22,421 nt of DNA from Pelagophyceae sp. CCMP2097 (Eukaryota; Sar; Pelagophyceae). Position numbers and translations under genes: made by a program. The stretch spans positions 75,505 through 97,925 of the forward strand of contig MU657169.1 of NCBI GenBank assembly GCA_026770575.1. Direction: 5' to 3'. This document shows, piece by piece, positions 10,393-19,012 of the stretch (position 1 is the first letter of the stretch; every line of letters begins with the position of its first letter). The notes beneath the pieces were generated by a model that had not been told where the DNA came from, did not search any database, and worked only from the letters and a program-made list of their open reading frames with translations.

Positions 10393-10590
10393 CGTCGCCC
10401 CGTGGACTTGCTCTGCCAGAAGGCTCAACGATCACCCAGGGGCTTGCCTAATCAGGTCTTGGCGCGAGCTTCCGTGGGGAGACTCGCTTGTGCGCGCCGT
10501 CAGGGCGGCAAGGCGGCGCCACATTAAATTATCGCCGAACTACTAAGTAGCCGTTCAACAATTCCCCGCGTGAAAACGGGCGCTGCGACG

Positions 10591-11459
10591 ATGGCGGCGC
10601 GCAAGGTGGCCATCCACAACTCGGCGCGCGCGCTGAACGACAATGAGGTGCGCCTTCGACGGCCCGTGGACGTCCGCGCGGCTCGTCGACGCTGCGTACC
10701 CGCGCAGATTTACATTATCCAAATCTTCGACAACGCGCCCGCGGGGCTGCTCGTCAAGGCGTACCTGCAGACCAAGTCCATCGAGCTCTACATGCCTGTC
10801 ACCGAGGGCGGTGCGTCCTCGTGGTCGAGGGATCGCCTTTGTGCGCGCGGCGGCGTGGACCTCGATGGACGCTCCCGACGCTGGAACCGCATTAGAGCTC
10901 GACAAGGCCGAGCTCAACCGATCCGAGGCGGTGCGTCCCCTGCGGCGTCGCGCATTCCGTCGTCGGCTCACACACGACGCAGGCGCTCGCGCGCCTCGCG
11001 GACTCGCTGGACCTGGTCGTCAACGGCGGCCAGACGTTCCTTGGCTCGTCCATCGCCGCTATCGTCAAGCCAAAGGTCGTGCCGAGCGGTGCGCAAGGCC
11101 CGAGGCGTGAAGGGGGCGCCGGGGGCGACGGGAGAGCCGAGGTTGCATCATCGGGGTGCTAGGCGAGGGCGTTCGGCAGTTCATCGGGCGGACAAAGGCC
11201 GGCGACGAGTCCCTCCCAGAGTTCCTCACAAAGGCCCTCGCCGAGCTCTGCAAGGAGAAGCCCGCCGGCCTCGACGCCGTGCGATGGTGCGGCACCGCGC
11301 GACTTTTGGCGGAACTTACGTATGCCGCTGAGGAGGCCTCTCTGCCACCCGCCGCGATGCGCGCTTCCTAGGCTGGGCGAGTGGATGCTGGCCAACAACC
11401 CGAACCAGCCCAAGGTCGAGGAGCACGGCGAAGGGAAGGTCGAGGAGCCCGAGGAGTAG
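10591..11459 (+). CDS. Dpy-30-motif protein, probable flagellar component
   Basis: Six exons (10591-10647, 10708-10810, 10896-10930, 10983-11088, 11163-11286, 11372-11459) total 513 nt, 170 aa, across five introns of 52-85 nt, all with GTGCG donors. Residues ~20-54 contain IYIIQIFDNAPAGLLVKAYL and SIELYMPVTEG; then ELDKAELNRSEAALARLADS. The C-terminus (LPEFLTKALAELCKEKP to AVRWLGEWMLANNPNQP) is a Dpy-30/RIIa-like dimerisation helix pair of the kind found in axonemal and radial-spoke proteins; the LGEW-LxxNNP ending is diagnostic for me. An acidic tail (VEEPEE) follows. The N-terminal half is not identified. Its neighbour downstream on the same strand is the tectonic homologue, which supports a ciliary role. 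Confidence 0.8.
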
Positions 11460-11775
11460 GCGCGGCCCGGATTTCGTAAAGCCTGCGCCGGGCGGTCGCT
11501 CCGACGAGGGACGCCGCCGCGGCGGCCCATTGGAAGTAAGGATTGTAGTTTAGCATGTTGACCGTCCCAAGCCCGCGCGCCGGCTCGTGGAATCTGCCGG
11601 GCTTCGTTTTGACAATCTTCCACGGGCTTCGTTTCGTTTTGACAGTGCGCCGACGGGCCGAGTGCGGAGCTTTATGGAGCCCCCTGCGAGCGTAGAGCGC
11701 CCTCCCTGCGCGCACCCCCTGGAACTTCACGGACGCGCTCGGGATTTTGAATTTCAGTTTGCCGCACGAAGCAGG
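11460..11775. promoter_or_regulatory. Intergenic region upstream of the tectonic gene
   Basis: About 316 nt without a plus-strand gene. It contains an inverted CCAAT box (11529-11533) and a direct repeat of CGGGCTTCGTTTTGACA (11598-11614) and its 5-nt-expanded copy at 11623-11644. A minus-strand ORF of 62 aa starts at 11556 and runs into the 3' end of the preceding gene; see findings. Confidence 0.35.
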
Positions 11776-14610
11776 ATGCCTCGGGCATTCGCGGTGGCGG
11801 CGCTCGCTTTGGCGCGGTTCGCCGCCGTGGCAGACGAGCAGAAGGCTTTTGCCTGGCCCTTCTTTGCGTTCAACGGGGCGCAGATCGACCAAGATCCGAA
11901 CAAATGTGCGCCAACGCCTATCGTCGGCTCGGATGCCGCCTCGACGACTCTTTGCGCCATGGATAGAGAGGCCCGCCGTCCGGATCGCCACAGTCAAGTG
12001 CAGGCTCGGACGCGGCGCGTATCTCGCTTCCCGCGGCGGCCGTGGCGCTTGCCTATCGCAACAACCAGAAGATGCCCCCGGGCTGCACCTGCCGCAAGAC
12101 GGGCGACACGGACCGCGAGTGCACACTCTTCGACTGCGACTGCATCTGCGACCTCACCGTGAGCGCCGCCTCGCCGCCCGCCCGGGTCGACGCGCCTGCC
12201 CCGGTCGACGCGCGTGCGACGCGCGTGCGCAGGCCGGCGAGTGCGACCAGAACTGCTGCTGCGACGGCGAGTGCAGCGAGGCGCAAAAGTCGCGGTTCGA
12301 CGACATGGATGCCTGCGTCGCCGAGGGGCCGACGGCGCCGGAGATAACAAAGTGTTACACGACAAAGGGAGTCGACTCCATTAATCCAACCTTCCCCATG
12401 ACGGCAAAGGGCACGGCCAAGTCGAGCGTGGACCGCCTTTTGTGCGTGCGCTACGACAACTCGGACCAGCGAGGGGCGTTTTATAAGGACCCGGGCTCCC
12501 CGGCCGCGTCCGTCTTCGACTCGGCCAAAGGGCAAAAGAATTACGACTTCGCGGCCCTCACCACCGCTTCGAAAGCCTACGTCGCGCCCGACTCGGTCTA
12601 TGACGCCGGCGACGTGATCAAGGCTGCCTTTGAACTCGACGGAGACAACCGGCAACTCAACGCGCTGGAAATTGATCAAGGCCTCGCCTCCTCCAGCGAC
12701 GGCTACATCGCCGCGTACCGCGGCGCCTTCCCTTTACCTGCCGCCGACTCGTTCGGCGAGTGCGACGACGGCGCCGCGGCGATGTTTGGCAGCTCTCGCG
12801 TCTCAAAGTGCCAGCGCTCAATCCCCGCGGGCGACCTCGAAAGGGCCTGCGACGGCGGTTTGCTGGGTTCTTTGAGGTTCGTCAACGTGAAGATGGGCCG
12901 CATGGCGAACACGCAGCCGTCCGGGGGGACGTGGGTCGACGTGCGCGTGAACAAAGTGACATACGTCGACTTTTACGACGCCACTCAAAAGGCCGGCTAC
13001 TCGCAGTTCGACGCGTCGACTTTCACCTGCGACGCTTCTTACGGCGGCGACCCAAACGCGCCGACTGTGCCGCCGACGCAACGGCCTACAGAGAGGCCGA
13101 CGGCCAAGCCGACGCAGAGACCGACGCCGCAGCCCTCTCTGCCGCCGACGCCGCAGCCGTCTGTGACGGCGGCGCCGACGGCCAAGCCGACGCCGTCGCC
13201 GTCCGGGAAGCCTTCGGTGTCGCCGACGTCTGGGAAGCCGTCTGCGACTCCGACGCCCGAGCCGTCGGCGGTCTTGGATGTCGTGCCGACGCCGGCCCCC
13301 GTCGGCAACCCGACGTTCTCCCCGTCGTTCACGCTCGCGCCGACGCGCAGCTGTTCCTACGCTTTGGACTCGGCGCTCGAGCGGCCGGCGCTGCCGGTTT
13401 GTCGGAATGCTCTCGTAGAAGCGTGCTACACCGTCGTCTACGACCCGGCGGGTTTTATAGTCTCCGCCTCTGTGGACGTCGTCCTCACCGACGTCCCCGA
13501 CGACGGCGCGGCCGTTGTTCTGGAGCAGACTTTCCTCATGCAATTTGCGTCGACTTTTGAAGTGCCCCGGTCGAGGGATATCGCCAACCTCGTCAACCGC
13601 AGTCGGAGCGGCAACCCGGGCTACATCGTCGGCCGGCCTTTGCTGTCGGGTTTACTGGGCGCCACGACGGTCGCCCAGCGCGCTGACGGCTTGCGCGTCC
13701 TCGGTTCCACGGGCCGCGGCGAGTGTTCCGCCAAAGGTGTCGGCCTCAACGGCGTCGCCTTTGGCTCCGACCTGCGCTCCGGCTGCTCGTTAGTGTTCTC
13801 AAGGTCCGATCTGCGCGACTTTTGTTTCGGGGAAGGACCGCACGCGGCTGGCAACGGCGTGCCAACGTACTTCAACGTTTCAAATATCTTCACAGACCCC
13901 TCACTAAGTGACGACGTCATCGGCCTCTTCGGCAACGCCGACCCGGTAGATGCGTCGCAGTGGCTCCCCATAGCGACCAAAGCCGCCGGCGGCAACGACG
14001 CTTCCTGGGACGAGCGACAAGGAAAGTGTTCGGACGCCGTCGTGGTCATGAACTTGCGCTTCTTGTGGGCCTACGTCGGCTCGCATAGCAACCCGCAGGC
14101 CAAGATCATCGCCGCGCGCGTCGACTTTGGCAAGGACGACTGGGCCTTTGGAAGTGATGGCTTAATCGGCGAGACGCAGCATTTTGGCGTGTCGAACACG
14201 GTCACCTTTGTCCAAGTCTCACAGGGCTTCGACTCGTACTCGCCCCCTTCGCCGCCCATCGCCGTCTCGGTGCCCTACGACGTCTGGTACCCGTTCAAGA
14301 TCGACTCTCATGCGAAGAGCACAGTTGCCGCGTCGGAAATGCAAAAATTGGACACCGGGGACGTGAGAGCTTCATGGTGGAAAAGGGGCTGCAGAGGCGA
14401 CGAGGAGGTGTCGAAAGCAGAGCCGGGAGACGCGCCGACGGGCGACCCGGGCGTGGCCCTCGGTCGCGCAAAGAAAGCGGATGTGCCTTTCGCCTTTCGA
14501 CCGCCACTCGCCCCCGCCCCACCGTCGCCCTAGGCCTCGCGAGACCCGCGCTGTCCCTCTTCCTCGTCGCCTGCGCCGCACTGGCGCTCCTCGCGAGCGA
14601 CGCCATGTAA
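11776..14610 (+). CDS. Tectonic homologue (ciliary transition-zone protein)
   Basis: ATG 11776 opens a signal peptide (MPRAFAVAALALARFAAVAD). Exons 11776-11905, 12004-12158 and 12233 onward join through introns with GTGCGC and GTGAGC donors. The junction rebuilds the family hallmark: CDCICDLT followed by AGECDQNCCCDGEC (residues ~88-109). The two tectonic halves carry matching features, including SGNPGYIVGRPLL at ~556, SGCSLVF and VPYDVWYPF. Between them residues ~368-467 are a Pro/Thr/Ser-rich linker. The C-terminus ends in a hydrophobic helix (LSLFLVACAALALLAS). Its last splice is unresolved: either intron 14463-14533 (donor GTCGCG, 863 aa total) or a 32-nt intron 14363-14394. Tectonics belong to the transition-zone complex that gates cilium entry; the role here is inferred from the family. 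Confidence 0.87.
13051..13353 (+). repeat. Pro/Thr-rich low-complexity coding stretch
   Basis: The sequence encodes irregular repeats of the type PTxRPT, PTPQPS and SGKPS between the two halves of the tectonic homologue. Such linkers are usually extended and heavily O-glycosylated in secreted or surface proteins. Confidence 0.85.
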
Positions 14611-15032
14611 CGCCCTCGTGCTCCGCTGTCGGCGCCCCAACGCGCCCGGTCCGCCGCGGAGCCCCGTTAAGGCATTTCTTTCTATACTATCGTACCAAAT
14701 CAGGGCTCGGCCGCCGTTTCGCGTCCTAGCCGAACCGGAGCCCGAAGACGAGACCTACTGCGAGCGTCCTTCCCCGGGGAAGTCCCGGGGACGCCCTGAT
14801 GAAGTCCCGAAGACGCTCTCATGTCCGACTCCGTCGACTTGGTCCGAGAGGCCCCCTACCCGCTGCGAAGCCGGCTGCGGACGGCGCGGCGAACTCGAGG
14901 ACTTTGAGCGCCGTGGGTTGGACGAGCCTGCGTTGCCGTCGGCGCGCCGCGGAAAGCACGCCCGAGCGGGGACGCACCGCGCGTCGCTTGTTGTGCACGT
15001 GTCTCGACCTGCGATTCCAGCGTCAAAGGCCA
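14611..15032. other. Convergent intergenic region, no gene seen
   Basis: This stretch lies between the 3' ends of the tectonic gene (plus) and the FUN14-like gene (minus). Open frames exist on both strands but show the Arg/Pro-rich composition expected from GC-rich non-coding DNA; I recognise no domain or splice-supported exon. Confidence 0.4.
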
Positions 15033-15853
15033 CTAGAGCGCGTGGTGTGGAGGCTGCGTACCGTCCACGCCGCAGTCCACCTCCTCGTCGGCGGCGCCCG
15101 CGACGTACCTCGCCGCGGCGAGGCCCTGGAGGCCTGACCAGGCGGCAACGGCGCCCACCGCGAAGACCCTGCTCCTCTTCGCCGCCGACCCGGCGAAGAA
15201 GCCGCCGAGAAAGCCGCAGGACACTTGGGCCGGCAGCAAAGCCGCCGCCAGCACCGCTGCCGCGTCGCCGGCGTACATCCTAGAGCTAGGCCTTTCGGCG
15301 CCGACGCGATAGGGCCGCGCCGGCAAAGGCGGGTACGGCGCGAGAGCCAGGGTGCGGCGCGAGTGCGCGGGTGCTCCCAGGCGCCGCATCTCGCGGCGTC
15401 GCGTTTCGGCCGTCTGCGCGGTTCGCGGCGCCGTTGTCGGCGTCGTTGTCAGCAATGCATCGCCGTGCGGACGTAATCGCGGCCGCAGTGGCCTGGACGT
15501 CGGAACTGCGCGCGTCGCCGGATTCGCGGTCCAGGTCCAAAAAGACCGTCGCCTGAGGCGCCGCGGTGGAAGGCCACGTCGGGTAGGGTGAATCCGATTC
15601 GCAACTCAGACACTCACTGCACGGAGCTGGACGACCTCTTGTTCGAGTCGCCGCGTCCGCTCCTGGAGCGCCAAGAGCACGTCGTCGCGGCTCGGGCCGC
15701 CGGACCTGCGGCAAGACGTAGGACCCCGACGCGGCAGACAAGGCCGTACGAGCTGCAACCGCTCGTCGAGTTGCGGTGCATCGCGTTCGCGGCGAAGAGC
15801 GCGGCCGACGGCGCGCCGCGCGAAAACGTGCACCGCAGCGCCCGAAAGGCCAT
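15033..15853 (-). CDS. FUN14-like membrane protein with targeting-type N-terminus
   Basis: Four exons (15853-15750, 15705-15618, 15552-15306, 15256-15033) sum to 663 nt, 220 aa. Introns are 44 (GTACGG), 65 (GTGAGT) and 49 nt (GTCGGC, weak). The start MAFRALRCTFSRGAPSA is Arg/Ser/Ala-rich without acidic residues, as in mitochondrial or plastid presequences. A short coiled coil follows (LLALQERTRRLEQEVVQLRA), then a polar region. The C-terminal helices (CGFLGGFFAGSAAKRSRVF, VGAVAAWSGLQGLAAARYV) match the glycine-rich GF-G-AG-x-KR layout of FUN14 proteins, whose animal member FUNDC1 is an outer-mitochondrial-membrane mitophagy receptor. The family call is tentative, and the third intron is the weakest part of the model. 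Confidence 0.5.
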
Positions 15854-16560
15854 GGGAGGAACCGAGTCCAGGGGTCGGTGGTCGCTCGCGGCCGAAGTTC
15901 CGATTCGCCAAAATTTGGATCGGGTCCGGACGTCCGGACCCGGGTTTCGGCCACGGGTTCAGACGATCGAGGTCCCTTCTCCGACGCGGCTGGAACCATA
16001 GAGGGTACCACGACTCTTTGCTCCGTGCGAGCTTCTCGCGGAGACGCTTGGCCCGCAGAGGAGGCGAACCCCTTCACCGCTGGCCCCGGCGTGGGCAGCC
16101 CTCGAAGTCCCGAACGTTTTCAAGGTCGCTGGGAGCGCCGCCTCGAGTCGCAGAGGTGGGCTCCTGCGCAGCCGCAGGGCGCGGGAGCTATTCGACCGTT
16201 GGGTCGACCGCTGGACTCCTGGAGCACCGTGGGCCGACGTCGTGGTCTTTTGCATGGTATCTTACTACTAGAGTCACTACAAAGGAGAAAGACCCGCTCT
16301 CTCTCGGAGAGGGATCACGCATCCCGGTCGGTTGACCGCACACCACCGCAGAGCTTGCTGGTGGTTCCACTGGGGGCTCCAATATCCACTCCATGTCCTC
16401 GTGCTCACCTCGGAAGCAAACAAAGAGTCTTATCACGAGTGGGGCGCTTGTCAGCGCGGGGAGGCTTGGGAGTGGGGCGTGTGCGTGTTGGTCTCTTCGT
16501 GCGAGGCGCGTGGGGCGGGGTCGCTCCTTCGTCGAGGGGGGCGCTTCGGGGCGTCGTCCG
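15854..16560. other. Intergenic region, no gene recognised
   Basis: This stretch lies upstream of the FUN14-like gene and downstream of the p62-like gene. It contains open frames on both strands with no recognisable domain. A small palindrome GGTCGGTTGACC lies at 16327-16338. The FUN14-like gene promoter should be in the left part. Confidence 0.35.
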
Positions 16561-16566
16561 CCTGGC

Positions 16567-16717
16567 GGGTCTTGGTCTGCGTCGGGACGGTGGGTCTTGG
16601 TCTGCGTCGGCCTTGCTATGTTGGCCTCGCCTGGTTCAGCCTAGGCGGCCTCGAACTTCTGCGGCGGCCTTGCTCGGTCGGCCTCGCCCTGGCGAGGCCT
16701 AGGCGGCCTCGAACTTT
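16567..16717. repeat. Tandem duplications at the 3' end of the p62-like gene
   Basis: A 19-nt sequence GGGTCTTGGTCTGCGTCGG occurs at 16567-16585 and 16592-16610. Next to it, a ~51-nt unit occurs at 16608-16658 and again at 16665-16717; the second copy covers the last codons (FEAA and stop) of the p62-like gene and the start of its 3' UTR, and the first copy repeats them further downstream. Confidence 0.8.
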
Positions 16718-18314
16718 GCGATAATGTCGGAAACCACCTTCTCCAAGTCGCATTTCCCGTCGTTCGCCACAGCGCTGGCCTCGACGAGCTCGATGGCGTG
16801 TTGCTCTCCGATCAGGCCGAGGAAGCCCATGTCGTCTAGCGCGGCGAGCTCGGCGGCCCACGGCGCGCGGAGCTTGAGATTCGAGGCCTTAAAAGAGTAC
16901 GTGCCGCCCGCGTCCAACTGCACCAAACACCGGCCGTCGGCCACGGCGGCGACGGTGCCCGTGGCCCCGCAGTACCGCGTGTTCGCCAACGAGTGCAGCT
17001 CGACGGCGGCGCCGCGCGCAAACGACGCCGCCGAGGTGGCGTCGGGTTCGGGTTCGTCTGGCACGACCACATAGTCGTCCGACGGCACCTTTTCGTAGCC
17101 GTCCGACGACGCCTTCTCCTCATCGGCGCCGTCGGCGGCGCGGCCGTCGGCGGCGCGGACCATGGCGCGGATCCACTGCGGGTCCGCGGCACGGCCCGCC
17201 GCGGCGACTTCGGCCTCTGCCGTCTCCAAAGAAGCCATCGTCGCAAGGCGCAACTCGTCCAACTGCGTCGCCGTCGCGCCGTGCGGCTGCAGCTCCGCGG
17301 CAAAGGCGTCGGTGGCCGTGTCGCCGAGCGACTGCGCGACAACTGCATCTTCCAACGCCTCGGCCATGCACGCGGCGGCGGCTGCGGCGGCCTCGGCGTG
17401 CGCGTCGGGCGCGGCGCGCCAGGCGCGGTGCGCGGGGTGGTCGAGCGCGGTCATGGCGTGGCCCGACTCGTCGCCGGCCTTGCACGTTGAGCAGAGGTCA
17501 AAGTTGTTGCGGACGGTGCACGTGTACCGCACGCCCAGCAGCGGCGACATGCCGCAGCCGTCGCAGCGCACGCCGCGGTGCGCCGCCACCGGGGCGGCCG
17601 CGGCGGCAACCCCGGCGGCCCCTGCGGCGACCAAGACTTTGCCGCGGCCGCAAGTGAACTTGTGGCCGCAGGGGAACTGATGCGGCGCGGGGGAACACGC
17701 CTTCCCCTGCGGCGCGGGGGACCACGCCTTTGGGTTTCCCGCGGGCGAGTCGGCGGCGAGGCGCGCGCGGTGCTCGGCGATGAAGGGCAAGACGGGCGCG
17801 CCCGTCGGCAACTTGCCCAGGACGTGAAATTCCAAAACTTCCACACCGCGCTGGATGCTAGGTTGCCGCGAAGCGAACGAGACTTTGAGGTCGGCGTCGT
17901 TTGTGATTCGGACCCAGTCTCCGGCGTCATCAAAATAGAGGATAGCAAAGTGGTCCGCGCGCTTGTCAAAGCCGCAGCCGACGACGGCGCTGCGCAGCTT
18001 CTCAAACGAATCGCAGCGGTCCAGCAGCTCGAGGCGCCGGCAGTCCACAACCTAAAGGAGCAACGCGTCGGACATAGAATACACACGCGCCCCCCACAAA
18101 GAGGTGGGGGGACCAGACCACCCCCGGAGCACCCCACCTCACCCCACCCCGAGGCCCCGAGGCCAAGTGGGGTGGGGTGGCTCCGACCAGCCAGTGTAGG
18201 ACAAACGCGCCGAGGCCCCTCTGAATTCTGCAGACGTTAACGTACTCTGTGCGGAATCGCGGCGCCAAAGGCGTGCTTCAGCTTCAGGTGCCGCACGGCG
18301 CCGGACGTCGGCAT
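16699..18314 (-). CDS. p62/NBR1-like selective-autophagy adaptor (PB1-ZZ-LIR-UBA)
   Basis: Exon 1 (18314-18246) and exon 2 (18051-16699) join across a 194-nt intron (GTACGT donor, CTTTAG acceptor), 473 aa. Residues 1-~90 form a PB1 domain, split by the intron: RHLKLKHAF ... PHR/VVDCRRLELL ... FAILYFDDAGDWVRITNDAD. Residues ~181-230 are a ZZ zinc finger (VRCDGCGMSPLLGVRYTC, FDLCSTC, and a following HPAH). An Ala-rich helical stretch follows. Two LIR-like motifs, YEKV (342) and DDYVVV (Y350), sit in an acidic Ser-rich segment. Residues ~375-412 resemble an SH3-like/KOW barrel (GTVAAVADGRCLVQLD). Residues ~424-470 are a UBA domain (LDDMGFLGLI). Such proteins polymerise through PB1, bind ubiquitin through UBA and ATG8 through LIR. 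I see no NBR1-type FW domain, so it is closer to p62 in layout. Confidence 0.87.
18052..18245 (-). other. G-rich intron with quadruplex motif and hairpin
   Basis: On the transcribed (minus) sense, 18121-18150 has four G runs of 4-5 with loops of 1, 6 and 6 nt, a canonical G-quadruplex pattern. On the same intron, 18141-18150 can pair with 18169-18178 (10 bp), so the two structures would compete. Confidence 0.75.
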
Positions 18315-18769
18315 CGTGATTTGAGCGCGACCGACGATCGTTCCGGCCGGAGCTCTGCGAAAATCCTGGAAAGTGAAACGTACTCTGTTCAGAAAAAGGG
18401 TCGTTCCCGGCGTTCTTCCGCCGCCGCACGCTCCTCCGCGGCCTTTTTGCGATTTCTCCCGGCGCGGGCCGCGGTGTGCAAGCGGCCCAGCCGTCGCTCT
18501 CATCTTGAAAAGCAACCCTTTGCGAACCAAAAAAAAAGGAGGGCGCCCGACGCCGCTAGGCAGAGAAGTGTACGGCGTGTTGTAGGTTCTCCTACTAGGC
18601 TCTCTCGGTTCACTTCCCACGAGCAGCGGCCATCTGCTTTCAAATCTTGTCGTCGTTCGATTTATAGGGTCGCTCGTTTTTGCCGCGAGGGTCCGAGGGC
18701 TCGCGCGAGACCCCCCGGGCCCCGCAGCGCCGACCAAAATAAGATCGCGAGCGTTGAAGGAGAGAGCCA
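18315..18769. other. Upstream region of the p62-like gene, no gene seen
   Basis: This stretch should contain the promoter and 5' UTR of the p62-like gene. Open frames on both strands are Arg/Ser-rich without a domain. A run of A (about 18530-18538) is the only simple-sequence feature noted. Confidence 0.35.
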
Positions 18770-19012
18770 TTGGTAACTGACCCCACTTTTAAGGCCGCTG
18801 TTTCCGGCTCGGTCGTCGCGTGGCTGGACCAGCGGCCCAACCGGCTCCGCCTCGGGGCTCCAACAGCGGTCGTGAAGATGGGGAATGATTTAAATCCTAT
18901 GAAATCCCAGCCAGAACAATGTTTTACAGACAAGGCTCCTCGACCTCAGACAAGTGAGGAGCTAGAGACGCTCGAGAGACGCTCGAGAGACGCCGATCGC
19001 GTCCGCCTATAG
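18770..19012 (+). CDS. Doubtful 80-aa ORF of distinct composition
   Basis: The frame starts VTDPTFKAAVSGSVVAWLD if its GTG is read as the start and ends DADRVRL; it has no upstream ATG of its own and may be non-coding. Base composition at 18770-18930 is less GC-rich than its surroundings. The antisense frame is also open over much of the same interval. No domain was recognised. Two copies of GAGACGCTCGA lie near its 3' end (around 18965-18990). Confidence 0.2.
   Translation: MVTDPTFKAAVSGSVVAWLDQRPNRLRLGAPTAVVKMGNDLNPMKSQPEQCFTDKAPRPQTSEELETLERRSRDADRVRL

Noticed and set aside
9945..10435. Long minus-strand ORFs
   Set aside because: Arg/Gly-rich, no domain, no splice support, and they overlap the tail of the small membrane-protein gene.
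10570..11331. Unspliced 253-aa plus ORF over the Dpy-30-motif gene
   Set aside because: It reads through introns into Arg-rich sequence; the spliced six-exon model recovers a recognisable C-terminal motif.
12818..13543. Long minus-strand ORF across the tectonic linker
   Set aside because: It is the Arg-rich antisense shadow of the Pro/Thr-rich linker; the plus strand carries clear tectonic motifs.
11747..14533. Unspliced 928-aa frame as the tectonic protein
   Set aside because: Its N-terminal ~160 residues are out of frame; the signal peptide and CDLT cysteine motif lie in other frames joined by introns.
18940..19000. Possible rRNA start or tRNA-like fold near GACCTCAGACAAG
   Set aside because: Resemblance to the start of large-subunit rRNA ends after a few bases; no cloverleaf or further rRNA sequence follows.
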